DNA of 64,000 nucleotides from Apteryx mantelli (lineage: Eukaryota; Chordata; Aves; Apterygiformes; Apterygidae), in the NCBI RefSeq assembly GCF_036417845.1, contig NC_089979.1:5509424-5573423 (forward strand), in the 5' to 3' direction. The notes beneath the pieces are model-generated. The model did no database searches. It was not told where the DNA came from and saw only the letters and a program-made list of their open reading frames with translations. Numbering within the stretch: position 1 is the first letter of the stretch; each line of letters opens with the position of its first letter. Shown here in pieces: positions 1 to 14,000 of the stretch. A program made the translations under genes and the position numbers.

Positions 1-3000
1 CTGTCACTGGTGGTACAGCACAGCCCCACCGCGGGCACTGCACTTGCTTCAGCTGGGAACAGTGCCATGGTCACTTTGGGTGTATGTACACTGTATTTTT
101 AAAGGTGGCCACAAGGCCTTGTTCAATCATAACCCTTCCTATCAGCCATGGGAACATAGCTGATTGGGTTTAGGGTGGACTAGCTGATATCTCTGGAGGA
201 AATTCCTGAAAATACTCAGGTACATACTTACATTGAGCTGGCCTGCGTTTTCCATCTGTCCTTGTGACCATCCTACGACATCCCAGATGTGCCCCATACT
301 TCATTGGTCAAGGCAGATGGGATCTGGGGGTAGCCTGAGCTCAGACTGCCCTGAAGGGAAACATCCTTCAAACCAGTCTGCAAAGCCCGGTCTCAGGAGT
401 ACATGGCTACCTTCTCAGATACGTGTCGACATGGCCTTGGTAACCTTAGCCTGAAGCTTATTTTCGCTCTGTGCTTGTTCCAGGGAGGAAAGACTTTAGC
501 AACTCTATTTCCACTTCCATCTGAAGATACAAAGATGAATCTATCTGTTCCCAAGCCTCTGTCTTGGTGATGCTATAACTCACACAGAGGAGGCCCTAGA
601 GCTACAAAAGGTCTGACTCTATAGCAGCAGGCACCGTGTATACTAGGGCATCAGCTGCCCTAGAGAGCCTTGAGCCAGGAAACGCGTTGCTCAGCGCCCT
701 CCAGACGCTCTGCCCACCTCGTGCCGGGCCTCTGGACTCTGCTCTGGAGCGGGTCCAACACAAGCAATATTCCACCCCCTGCCCCACAGCCAGGCATCGT
801 GAATAGGGAAGAGCCTCCTGCAGGGCAACGATCACTGATTTGCTATTAAGCCGCCTCAGGCTTTTACCTCCGGACAAGCGGAGAGCGTTTTCCAGGATCC
901 TGCCCAGGATCTTCTCTCCGGTAGGGGCGATGAGCGGTGGCTCCTTTGCCGGTACCACAAAGCGAGGCTGGAAGACGTGACTCTGACCTCAAGCTTATGT
1001 GACCCGCCTTGCTTCCAATAACTGGAAGATAAACAGACCAAAGCCGAAACAGTGTCAAAACCCCTGGCTGTGTTAGAGAGCTGAGGAAAAATGCTCGGGA
1101 ATGAATGCCTGATTCAATCAAACTGAAGTGGCTGCTTTATGAAAATGCATATTTCATGGGCTACCTGTGACTGACAATGCACCAAATATATTTTGGACAG
1201 TCTGCATTGCTAGTAAACTCCACATAATACACTCGAGAGGCTGAAGTGGTTGCAGCATCCTTGGCTACACCAACACAATATTCCATTTTTGTCTTGTTTG
1301 ATGTAGTTTGTACAAGGCAGCATACCCTCAGCTGAAAACTGCATTGCTATTCTTATAACAAAAGAAAGATCTCCTCTCATTTTAGGTGAAGTCTCCATTT
1401 GCATTAAGAATGCCCAGGGGACGTGGATACATGAACACTTTTTATCCGAGGAAAATGTTGAACAGGGTTCTTTATAAGCCTCAACTCGTCTGTCTTGGAA
1501 AAAGAAAAAAAAAACCCAACAGGCTAGGGCTGTAGCAACACAGGCAGCCTTTTTCCTGCCATGCTGGGCAGCAAACTCGCACCTGTGATGGTGCACAGGA
1601 GGGTTGTAACAGCAAGAACATGCCTTTGGAATGGATTTAGAGATAATAAGAAATCATCCTAATGTGGCTGTTGAATGTACAAGGGATCCGGTAATAGTTA
1701 TCACAGGTACACTTTCATTAACTCCCTTTAATTTAAAAGCTTAGTGTTTGCAGCAATCTTTTATGGGCAAGGAAAAGTCAAATCAAATAAAAAAATCCCG
1801 CTGAAGTGCGGTGCTGCTCTTTCCCGCAGGAGCTGTATAACACAGGCTAAAATACATCAGTAAATGACCCCCTCCTGCCGGGCCCAACAGCCCTTTCTCC
1901 TTCGACGGCTCAGGTGGGGAAGGGGGCTTTGAGGAGAGGAACCAGGCCCAGTTTGGGGAGGCGGTGGCAGGGATCAGCAGAGCAGAAACTGGGTGGCCCT
2001 CTGGATGAGCCACCAGCTGCCAGCTTGGCCCTCGGTGCCTGCCGCTGGCATCTCTTGCCTTGCAAAATGAATGTTGAACAGCCCCTTCTATGTTCAAAAA
2101 TGTGTTTAAAGAGTGTCGTGGAGTTGTCCCGTGGAGGAGGGTGGCTCTGGGCACGTGGTGGTGCAATGGGCAGCAGGGTAGGGGAAGGGCTCATCACGAC
2201 GCGCTGTCCTGGGACTATCCTTGCTCTACGTGGCATGACACCGTGCCGTGCAGGTACATCCCCCTACTCTTCAACAGACGTGGTCGCCACCCATCCAGCC
2301 TTGTGCAAGCACGTGCCACCTGGCAGAAGGCAGCGGCGTGCAAATAACTCTCCGCTCTGGATCTGTGGCCGGCTGGGGAGCGTGGCCACCTCCTGTCCTC
2401 GCAGCCTGGACGCTGGGGCAGGGCTCGTGGTGGGGAGCTGCGCTTGGGCACAGCAACAGCACTTCTCTGATGGCCACAGGAGCTGCCTTCCCATCCGTTA
2501 AAATACCGTGTATGGTCCGTCACCCACTTATCTCTGTGCGGCAGGGACCCATGCTTGCTGCGCACTAACCCCTGCCGCGCAGGGTCTGGGTGGGACCTTC
2601 CCGGGGAAACATCAGGGAGAGCATCATCAACTGCGTCACCCACGAGGCAGTGTGCTCCCGTGCTCCTGGCAAGATAGCACGTACAGTCCGGGCTCACAGG
2701 TGATAACGTCCCTCCACCCGGGAATAAACTGTGCGCACACCTATTAAAAATAATAATAATAAAAGAGAGGGCTTAGTGCACAAACCTAATACAGTTCTGC
2801 AACAAAACCTAAGTTATATTATCAGGATCTGGCGCAGCGCTCCTGAAAGTGAATAAACTATTTGACCTACCCAATATATTAGCTGCACAAATCAATGGAC
2901 ATGTCACAGGAATCAGGGATTTCAAGCCAAAGCCGGTAGCTTATGAGACTTGTGACGGCTGAGTGGTGGACGAGTGGGGAGAGACAGGCCATTGCTTCAA

Positions 3001-6000
3001 AATAACGTCGCTCCCCTTCCTCCCCCCCTTAACCCCCCCAGTCCAGGCTGTGATGAGTTTACACTGGAAATAATTGCGGCGGCAAGCGAGGAAGAGAGAC
3101 CTGACCCGACTACGCGTCGGCTGACTTTGTAGCAGCCTGCCGAGCTCTGCTCCTGGGTTTTCTGCGAGCGCTTCGGCTTTATGAAAGACTTCATACATAT
3201 TCAGGCATTTCAGAGGACAAATGCCAGGAAGGCTATAGGAAATTTCAGCGCAGAGATGGAGGGTTCCCGTTCCTGTAGTAGGAAATGCCTTTATTTGCAG
3301 AGCCAGGATAAGGGGGTGGGGATTCAGAAAGGAAAAATAGTTCCGTTCAGGAAAGGTTTATTAAAGGAAAATAACCCAACTGCTAGATGCTATCAGTGTT
3401 ATGAATCATCCCCACTTCCAGCTCAGCTTCAATGGAAGAACGGTAGTGCTGTTCTCCGTAGTATGCGACACCACGCTCGGCAGGGACTGTGGTGTTACTG
3501 CGCAGTGGTCCTGGAGGATAGTCAGAGGTTTTAGGGCTCAATGTGCCGTAGCCACCTTGCTTAGCTTATCCCCTCGCTTTGCTGCTGAGGCTCCCCGGCA
3601 CCTTTCTGCTCTGCAGCACCCCGTGACTTTGAGCATGGGTGAGCATCAGCCAGCGAGCGTCATGCTAACACTAACAGGAGGGGGAACAAAATTGAGGGAA
3701 TATGTCCAAATAATGGCCGAGATATAGGATATGCCCTGTTTTAGGCCCTCCTCAGCACCACTTCTTCCCCTGGGTGATGGGCTTCCACCATGCCATCTCT
3801 GGAAGCTGAATCCCATGCAAGACAAAACTGATTTGTGGGGCCAAGCAAGGGGTGTAACACACAGTGGTTATGGCACACATCTGGGAGCCGGCTATACCTG
3901 CCTGTCCCCAAGGCCCTGCCTCCGAAGGTCATGCGTGAAGGCTGCTCTGACCCTGCTCCCAAACCAGCTCTGCAGGAGACTTCTGTGTCTGGCTGGGTTT
4001 GCACCAGATCTCCGGCAGGACCACAAGGCTGATGCTGGGGTGGGAGCAGCTCCGCATGTGTGAGATGGAGGTCCTGGTCCCACAGTCAAGAGGCCAGGGT
4101 TAGGCCCTGTCTGGTTAGGGCATCACCAAACAGGGGGTTTCTGGGCTATGGTTTTAGGTGGAGGCACAGAGAGGCGGTTTGGTGTCTTAGGTCTTTTTTT
4201 TTTTCTTGACCTACAAGGTGCGATTCAAGATAATTTGGTTTTGAAGAAGATTTGGGCATCCTGCAGGATATCTGCCTAAGGATATGTCTGGCTCTTGCTT
4301 TCTTTCACCCTATTCTTCCTTTCCCTCCATTGCCACTGGCTGTCAGGACATGTTCAGAGCAGACACAGAAATCTGGTGATGGGGAAACAGCCCCATCATG
4401 GAAGATTGTAGATACTTCCAGCAGGGTCCACTTGGAAAAAGCAAAGGGCCCAGAGATGGGAGGTTTTATGGTGTTAAAAAAAAGGAATGCAAAAGTGCTT
4501 GTGGATATCTCAGGGGAAGGAAATATGTATGAGTGTCTTCTGGGTGCTTTCTCTATGGCATGTCTTCTGCATCTGATTGCCCTCGGCTGGTCTTTGCATC
4601 ATTGCCAGCTTGGCAGCTCGCACAGTCTGCAGGGAGTGGAAATGTGAGATGAGGGGGTTCCCCCAGTTGAGGGAGAGCTGAAATCTCTGCTTCCTGGAGA
4701 TGAAGACTTGAGCCAAAATGAAGCAGTGAATTAGCTCCTTCCACGTACTGGTTTGCAGGTTTGTATCCCAGTAAGGGTTCAACGGCAATGAGCCTTACTG
4801 GTAGATGAAAAAAAAGTTCTTATTAAAACCAGTGTCTGGAGAAAGGACTTGTCAGGAAAAGCTGGGTCACAAGCTGAGGTCCTTCCAAACCACACGAGCT
4901 GAAGACCCACACAGTAAATCTGGACTTTCCTTCACCCCCAAAGCAAAGCTGATGGTCATGCGCTGGAGCCCTCCCAGGGCTACTCTGGGCACAGCAGCCT
5001 GCAGGGCGACAGCGGTTACCACCAACTCCCCTCCAACCCTTGCGGGGTTTTCTTGTCCCTCCTGTCTGCCTCGCTCACAACCCGCTTTCCCTCCTCCTGC
5101 CGTCAGTTCAGCTGCAATAAAATGGAATTAAATCCGCCCTCTCTTGCAAAGGGCTCTGCGGAGCAGAGCTGCTCTGAGGTTCATTCATGCTCACCGAGCT
5201 CTGCACCGTGCCTCCCCTGGTCCTGGCTCGGCGTCGCAGCCCTGGGGGCAGCTCTCCCCGCTGAAGGGCTGTCCCTTAGTATAGATGGCAGCTCTCACCG
5301 GCCGCATTTCTGCAGGCGGCGAGGGGCGATGGCCTGCGAAAAGGCCTTGCAGAGCTGCAGCTGTACTTCAATGCTGATTTTGCAGCAAAAGCACCGGAGC
5401 TCCAGACTCTGCAGCCGCTGGGTAGATTCAAGGATCACGAGCATGCGAGCGCCATCGAGTTAGTTACACACCGCTGTCGGTAGGGCGATTCACACCTGTA
5501 CTTTGCTTTTGAACACAAAAGCACTACACACAAATGCTCTTGGGTGGTTTTTTTGGTTTTTTTTTTTTGCCAATGGCTCTAATCCTGATAGCCCCCCCAC
5601 AACCTCCGCTTCGCTACAGCACCTTGTGTAACCGATAATATGGCATATTTATCCCATACCTCAGACCGTCTCTATGTTCTTTCACTGTACCTTGGAAACC
5701 AAACTTCTATTCTTGCCAACAAATCACTTTCAGACAAACGGGGGAGTGTGTGGTAGCTTGGATTTCTTTCTCTCTTTCTCTCTCTTTTTTTTTTTTAAAG
5801 AAATTTTTTGCAATCTAAGAAAAGAATCGAGGATCTATTTTTAAGGATTATCTCCCCCCCCTCCACCCACTGCACTGCAACAACTGAACACTTTGGCTTG
5901 CATGAGAATATTAGTAAAGCAGTCACAATCTGTAGGGTACACTTAAAACTACATTGCATAAAGGCACCAGCAGTGATCCTAACACGAGGAAATACAGTGG

Positions 6001-7181
6001 GGGCTGGGATTCTCTGCAGGTTGTGAACTAAAAAGGAAGGTGCCTTCAACCAGTATTGATCAGCAAATAGTTTGCAATTAAAATTAAATTCATAAATGCT
6101 GTAGTCTTGTTAGAGAATGGTTGATAACAATGTTTTGCAGGAAATCTAACTGCCAAAACAATCTTTCTCTTTCTCTCCCTTGATATATTTTCGTATTTAA
6201 AGAAACCAATAAGTACAGTAATGGCAATGATATGTCTATAAGATGATTTAAAAAGTGCATTTTTATCTTTAGAGTCTAGGGGAATTGCATTAGCTCTAAT
6301 AAGATCCTATAGAACTTCAGTAAGGATAATAACTTTTAAATGTTGTTATTAGTAGCACTGTCAGGTCTATTCTGAGGTTTGTTGTGTTAAAAAATTAGGT
6401 GGAATTAAAAATTCCATTTGATTCTGTTGAAGGCTACTGCATTCAAGGAAAAATATAGCACCTTCTAGATTTTATCATAAGTCCTTGGGACTCAACCACC
6501 CACCTGGGCTGTACTGAGTGATTAATGCTGGTCATGTGCTATTTATCCCTTAAAATGTAATCACAAGCTGATTATTCTGTTGAACACGTTTTTTGGTGAT
6601 TTGATTATGAACCTGCATGGACTTAAGAGATTCAAAGGAAAACGCATGGAAGAGGAGTTGAAAAGCAAAGGTTGCCCTTAGGTAAGGATGTTCTTGGGGC
6701 CTTGGTATAACCAAATATCTCCTGCTTAAGATTCAGTTCTTGTAGCACCTAAGGCTCCTGTGTGTCTGCATCTATCTTAAAAGAAGTGAGCTGCGTTGGT
6801 GAGGGTATATGAGGGAATATGGCCTTATTCTGCAGATCTTTGTGCAGCTGAAAGAAATCACATTATGCTTCAGGTCTACAGAAAATGTAGAACAGAGTGG
6901 AGGGGAAAGATGAAGATTTAGTATGACTCTTAAAATTTGAATGGGAAAGGTTTATTCTCAGCTCAGTTCCACTCTTCAAACAATTACTCCTTGTGCTTGA
7001 CTTTGGAATCTCATCACACCAGACAAGCAGGAACCCTTTGACACGAATAATGATAATAATACTCAGCGCTTATGTGGTTCTTTCATGAGCATGTATTGAC
7101 ACTCATGAGAAGACAAGTATGAGTGACTAGCTCTCTTGCCAAGGTCGGGGGACCAGAGCACAGAAAAAGCTTTTTCTTTCA
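1..7181. other. Intergenic DNA, no gene recognised
   Basis: Parts are moderately GC-rich (about 620-960, 1,860-2,700 and 3,540-5,460), which produces overlapping open frames on both strands with no recognisable protein. A frame of 195 codons at 1,914-2,501 has overlapping open frames on the other strand and no known domain. At about 7,045-7,085 the phrase AATAATACTCAGCGCTTATG resembles the end of an old SINE directly before the CR1 copy. Nothing else stands out. Confidence 0.6.
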
Positions 7182-8011
7182 GAGAGACCTGGACAGGCTG
7201 GAGAGGTGGGCGGAGAGGAACCTCATGAAGTTCAACAAAGGCAAGTGCAGGGTCCTGCACCTGGGGAGGAATAACCCCATGCACCAGGACAGGTTGGGGG
7301 TTGACCTGCTGGAAAGCAGCTCTGCGGAGAAGGACCTGGGAGTGCTGGTGGACACCAAGTTAAGCATGAGGCAGCAATGTGGCCTTGTGGCCAAGAAGGC
7401 CAATGGTATGCTGGGGTGCATCAGGAAGAGTGTTGCCAGCAGGTCGAGGGAGGTGATTCTGCCCCTCTCCTCAGCCCTGGTGAGGCCACATCTGGAGTAC
7501 TGCATCCAGTTCTGGGCTCCCCAGTACAAGAGGGATGTGGCACTACTGGAGCAAGTCCAGCGAAGGGCCACAAAGATGATGAGGGGACTGGAGCATCTCT
7601 CTTATGAGGAAAGGCTGAGAGAGCTTGGCCTGTTTAGCTTGGAGAAGAGAAGGCTGAGAGGAGATCTTATCAACATGTACAAGTATCTGAAGGGAGGGTG
7701 TCGAGAGGATGGGACCAGACTCTTTTCAGTGGTGCCCAGCGACAGGACGGGAGGCAACGGGCACAAACTGAAACACAGGCAGTTCCATCTGAACATGAGG
7801 AAAAACTTCTTCCCTGTGAGGGTGACAGAGCACTGGAACAGGTTGCCCAGAGAGGTGGTGGAGTCTCCTTCTCTGGAGATATTCAAAACCCACCTGGACG
7901 CGATCCTGTGCAATATGCTGTAGGTGACCCTGCTTGAGCAGGGGGGTTGGACTAGATGATCTCCAGAGGTCCCTTCCAGCCTCAAGCATTCTGTGAGTCT
8001 GTGTGATTCTT
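7182..8011 (+). mobile_element. CR1 LINE, 5'-truncated, reading frame intact to the stop
   Basis: CR1 is the main non-LTR retrotransposon of birds. This copy is cut at the 5' end inside ORF2 and keeps the C-terminal part of the reverse-transcriptase protein. Recognisable segments include [15 protein letters not shown], a [20 protein letters not shown] segment and [15 protein letters not shown]. The frame is uninterrupted up to TAG at 7,921-7,923, with the CR1 part starting near 7,182 in a frame that opens at 7,123. The 3' UTR holds the GGTTGGACTAGATGAT motif and the copy ends in degenerate ATTCTGTG-type units. No frameshift or early stop is visible, so this is one of the youngest repeats in the window. 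It cannot move by itself because ORF1 and the endonuclease and core RT parts are missing. Confidence 0.93.
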
Positions 8012-11000
8012 TTGATTTGCGTGCATCCCCTACACAACCAGCACCAAATCCTTGGATAGGACACATGCTCTCTAGTGCCCTGCGTATTTTCTGATGTTCC
8101 TAGTTAATCTGCGCTGGTCTACAGGAGGTTCAAAGCTATCTATTTAGCTGGGACAAGCTGATAACAGCAAGACATTTTCTCCTTCAGTGACTTCCTGCCT
8201 TTCTTTCTTCTGTTTTTGAAGGGCTGAGATCTGACAATGACAAATGAGTTGCCTACTGTAGCAGGTGTTAGATATAGAAGTCTAGAAACAGAGTCCTGTG
8301 TGCTGATCAGGAGGTGGGTTTGAGTCAGCCACAGAAAAGCCACGAGATGCATGTCTGAAAATCTGCTGGCCTAATGCAGCAGATGCCTTCCTGGCAATTA
8401 CAGGAAGCAAAAGCGAAGACCGTTCCTGCATGTGAATGCCCAACAGCTCATGTGAGAAAGGACGTTTATCCTAGTTCACTCAGTGAAGGTGAATTTGTTT
8501 GGCAACATGTGAATGTTGGATTCGGTTTGGCTAACAACGGTTTCAGTTTAACCCTGTCAAGAAAAGAACTGGAATCCTGGAAATAATGCCTAGAAGTTGA
8601 TGGGATACTTCATTTATGAGGTGTTCGTCCCTGTCGGAGGAAGGGTCATGAGGAAACAGAGAATACAAGATGAGGCAAAGAGTTCCTAACTTTTCTCTGC
8701 TTTGTGGCAACTAGCTTTAAAATTAGAAACACTGACTGTGTTGAGCTTAAAAGGATGTCCGCACACAGTAAATGGTCTTTGGCACTTTTTTTCCTCTGCG
8801 TGGGCTAAGATGACATTAAAATACATTGTGTTCAGTCTGCTAGCTGGAGAATGAGGAGAGAGTGTTTGACAGGCCTTGGAAGTAGTTGTTGTTCTAGCTT
8901 TGGAGCTTAAAAAGAGGTGAACTTATTCATAAAAAAAATCAACCTTTTGTTCAGTCCTGTCATTCACAGTTTCTCTGAAAACTACTTGATTTGGAAAGGG
9001 ATTATTTTATTACTTTCTAGACCGTGTTTGCTCCTAGCTGATGATGTCCTGGAGCTGTTTCCTCTTTGCTTCCTAAGCACTGGCTGAGATTTTATTGCTG
9101 AACAAATGTCTCAGTCTGTTCTTTCTGTGCTGAATCCCTTCCCCATCACGGTTCCCTTGCTGCCTGATGCCACTTCTTTATGGGTCTCGTTCCTACCTTC
9201 CACACCTTGCCACCTTTTGGATGCTTTACCCCATTATGGCAGTCACACAGCATCGACTAAGGAACTTTGTAATGCAACACCTTTCTCTCCAAGTAGCTTT
9301 TTATGTGTCCTGCACTTCTCGTTCCCAGGTCTTGCCTTCCCCAAGACACGGTTCTCCCATTCCTTTCCTGCCTTCCATGGCTGTTCCACTGCTATGCATT
9401 TTGGCAGACTGTTTTTCTTCTCCACTTTCCATTTTTCCCTGGAGCCGTATGGAAACTTGTCGACTTCTCGCATTATACCCAGTCAGTGACTCCACTGGAT
9501 CCTACGGATGGTATTAACATTTCTAGCTTGACATTTCATTGGCAGTCTACTCTCAAAGTGCTCCTCCTGGTTCACTGCTGCTTCTTGATCTTTTCTAAAA
9601 GATCTCATCCTGGATCATTGACTGAGATGGATGACGCAAGACTTTTTGTCTTCTCTCTGGGCACTCCTTGCTCTCTGCCAGGGCTAAAATGTCTCCATCT
9701 TCACATCACCATCAGAAGGCAGATGCCTTGTTCAAGTTCTGCCACTCCTCACCCTCAAATCCATGCATTGTCCAAATAACTGTGTCACCATAGTGACACG
9801 CTGCTTGCTGATAGCTGTATCTGACAGTTTTCTTTACAGAAAGTTAGTCTGAAGTTAGTTTGCAAGGTGTGTGAGAGAGGCCAACGCTTTTCATCTGCAG
9901 TGGGAGGTGCCTGGAATAGCTTTGAATGTCATTAAAATAACAGGGGATAAAGATTATTTCTGGCTGAAGCACAAAGTAAAGGACGTTTTGCAAGAAAAAC
10001 CTCTCAGGAGATTTCCAGCACAACATCGAGATGAGAAATATGTTAAATAGCCAAGAGCAGAACTGTGTTTGGTGTAATATTGCATGGGTCCACTAAAGTC
10101 AAAGGAATAGCACAGATTCATCCCAGCTGAGTTGCCGGCGCCCAAGAGACTCTGTACGAGCTTCAGTTCAGACTGGTTTTTGCGCTGAGCAAGTCAGCAG
10201 TTCATAGTCCAGGTCTCTGGTTTTAAAGAGCAGAATAACATTGGGGAAAGAAAAGCTGCTAACAGTGGCACAGAAAACTCTTCAGTAATGCTGACTTGCA
10301 GCAGGAAACGAGCCCAGGATAGGCGCTGCTACAGCAGGAGATTTCAGGCAATTATTGCATCTCGTCTGAGATCAAGAGGCTTCTAGAGCATCGTATGGCC
10401 CAGCATGGGACCAAGGGAAGGGAGCGCAGGGAACAGCCCGTGCAGCCTCTGCACTGACTCCGGCTCAGTGGAAACATGACAGAAGCAGGATTTCAGCTGC
10501 TCGTTTCTTTGAGATTACCCTGTATCACAGAGTGCTGATGAGATGTGTAAGTTAGTTGCTGTCAGGGATCCAGAAGTGTGCTGGGATCAGTAGAATAAAT
10601 CCAAAGCCATAACTGAGAATCAGAGACCGTCCTGCTAGTACAGACTTCTAAATATTAACACAGTAGAGTGAGAGATAAAGAAACCAGAGAGTATCACTTA
10701 TTGCTGCTTAACAGAGAGGAAGGCACGTTCAACACTCACAAGCTTCCTTTTTTTCTTACCTTGCCTTTTTTTTTTTTATTATTATTCTCTTTTTTCCTAA
10801 AGCCAGAAAAGCTATTTCAAGACTATTTCCTACAGGATTGTAAGAGGCTGAGAAATGGAGCTGAACAGAGGAGATGGTTGTAATTTCCAGCAAACTCAAG
10901 TAAAGAATTGTTATCGACAAGGCTTCTGCCAGACTATAAAAAAAAAAACCAGCAGCCATTTTTTAACTCCTGATATTGTGTGAGATAACGGAGTCAGTGG

Positions 11001-14000
11001 CAGTAAGGACGACTCCTGCCTCATTACTCTGACACAGTGCTCAAACATGCAGCCATCTGAGAAGGGACCAGCGGGTCTCCAGGGGGTGATTAACATGCAC
11101 ACGGGCCATCCAGGCCTGGCGTGTGCAAAGCCCGGGATCACAGGCTGGAGACTTTTGCTAGCAGATCTGTGGGGAAATAGGTGATCAAAAGTGAGTGTTG
11201 TTTTCAACTAAGGCATAAAAGAGCCCCTGGCTCTCTCACTGCCGCGATGACGGAGCTGCTTCTTTCTTCCTTTGAGAAACTGGTTTCTAAGCTGCGAATA
11301 GTCCCATCCCCTATAAATGATGATAACTTTCCAGAGGGAAATTCTAGTATGGGACTTCGATGGAGGATGTGCCTTTGTATCAGCAAGCTTTCTGAGTGAT
11401 GGCTCAGGGGAGAAATCCATTGCCTGTGATCTGTGATCCTCTCTGACCTCGTAGGCCTGATACTGCATCTACCAAAATCGTGGAAAATGCCCATGGCTTT
11501 CAGTAGGGTTAGATTAAATACCTAAGGAGAATAATTTGGAGGCAGGAGTGTGGACCTTTCTCTTTGATGTCTCATTAGGTTTCCTTCAAAAGGACAGTCT
11601 GACACGGGCATTTATCTTGGGGACAATTCAGATCAATAGTGACTGGCTCAGTTGCCCTCTCCTGTGCCATCGGTGGGGTGGGAGACATGGAGGAATAGTC
11701 TCAGTGCATTCCTCTCCGTGCTTAGATGTCCACGTCCTCAAAAACAGCACCTTTCAGCTAGACAAGGGTACAACGGTGATCTGAGTGGACCTGCATGCTA
11801 AATTATCCTCTCATCCTGTGGGTGATCCAATTAAGCCAAATTTGAAGAGAACCAGAGAAGTTTGTGCTCTGCCTTGCTGTACATTAAGTCAGCAAGTTAA
11901 TAATAGACGTTGATGTCTAGGGCTGTCAGTTTGTCTAGGGTTGGATGGAAGAGATTTCAGATTATCATCACATCATTAGATTTCATACTGCAAGCAATAA
12001 ACTCTGTAGCCTGCAGCTGCAAAGACATTAGTTTGAGAGCTATTATTTTTGATATTTTTGAGCTCTTGCTGCCATGTTTTATACATATATATATATATAT
12101 ATATAAATATTTTTTTTTTTTCAAAACTCTGGTAGTTCCTTCAGTTTCCTTCTCCCCTTTTCTGATTTTCTGGGAAGCCTTTCATATTAACTAGCTATCT
12201 CTTCATTTTCCCTCCCTCAGTTCCCCTCCCTCTCTTTTTTTTTCCCTCTCCCCCTTTAGTTGCTAGAGCAGAGGGAATTTACCCAGTACAGGAGACTCTA
12301 AATATCTGAAGATTCCTAAGTTTTGCCTGTTATTTATGAATATGATACGAGCCTTTTTCTTCTCTGCACACTTTCCCTTCTCCACGTGTCTTAATCTGAC
12401 ATCTTCTCCTCTTCGCAGGACTGTGACTTCCCAGATCTGTTGGCATCATTCCTGTAACTTCATCCATATAAGATCAGTTTGTTTTCTGGTAAATGTCTTT
12501 GAAATCATCATAAAAACACCTCTTTTATAATCTGATGAAGACAGTGCATGGAAATGACATCCAGACACCTCACCTGCACTGGGCGCTGGGACTTGGGAAA
12601 GGTTGTTTCTGGTCTGAATTGCTCAGGCTAGGAAGAGATGCCATGCAGGGGCTCAAGCAAGGATTTAGAGAGGTTAAGCAAATTCCTCCAGGAGTTGCCA
12701 CACACCAGTGACATGTTCAAGAGTTTCTCTTTCCTATTTCTCTTGACTCTTCACCCTGTGTTTACTCCTCGGATTGCTTTCTGCCTTGCTGTTCTCCACC
12801 GCTCCAGAGTCCTGTGGTAGTTAGTAAAGGCAACCTTTTTAAAGATAGTTCTTCACCTGACTTTTCAGAGGGAGATCAGTGCAAAAATTGGCCCCAGAAG
12901 CAGATGTTTTAAAGGCAACAATAACATTAAACCTTAAGAAAATCATGCTAGCCTGTGTCTTTTGCATTAATGAAAGGAGATGTAATAGCTGCCCCTTTGC
13001 TTGTGTGGGATGGTTACGGTTAAACACGCCAGCTTGTAATGCAGGGTGATAAAAAGCCACATTTCTGTGAGGCTTAAATACAGGCCTGGAAAATAATAAC
13101 TGGAGTTAAAGTGTGACTAAGCACTTCTAAGGGCTGTCGTGCTTGACACTGAAGGCAGCTGGTCATGCCCTTAAAGTCCTGTTTAATAAGATTACTGTGT
13201 TGCTCATTATTCAGAGGTTTAGAAAATGCCATAAATTGTTATATTCTTGTGAAGATAACTTGCTGCTCAGGGATGTCCTGCACCAGGGCTCCTGAGCGCT
13301 TTCTATGTGGGATCCAATAGGAAGCGTTCAGGCTCTTCTGGACCCATATTTGGATGCTTGCTTGAGGATGCCACCTTCCTTCTCACAGTTGCATATTTTG
13401 CGATGAGCCTTCAGCTCACCAAAGCCTTAGGCTTGTGCTTAAATACTTTTGAAGTCAATACCATCTGCTTTTTTTAACACATTTTTGGCAACTAGGACAT
13501 TATGGTGTGCTATGCTGAGGGAGCATGGGGACAGCCGCCCAGTGAGCCAGTTCCCCTGAGGAAGGGGAGGTTTTCCTGTTGCCACAGGTTTGGCTAAAAA
13601 TGTCCCCTGCGGTGTGCGGCCATGCGTGTGACAAAAGACACCCGGGAGCTGTACGTCTTGCAGAGCAGCACCAGCTTCCAATGCAGCTCATCAACCGCGT
13701 CGTGTGGTCACCGCTGGGGAGGGTTACTTGGTCTGCCCACATTGTTAATGAACGCAACAAGTTCTCTCCCCTGGCTGAGTTAACACTGAGCTGGAGAATT
13801 AGCCATACAGGAAACCCGACTTTAATTTCCCTTTCAATCCCCATGTTTAAATCTCCATGACTGTGACTCATTACTGAGAAATGATTCTTTTCTATCTTCA
13901 TATGTTGCGACTAGATGATTATAGCCCTGTTTCGCATGTGTTGGTGATGATGGCCAGTGGTTAGCACACCCGGGACTGAATTAAGAGCCTCTAGAGCTAA

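Noticed and set aside
1914..2501. 195-codon plus-strand frame
   Set aside because: Moderately GC-rich DNA with open frames on both strands. No domain or splice pattern that I recognise.
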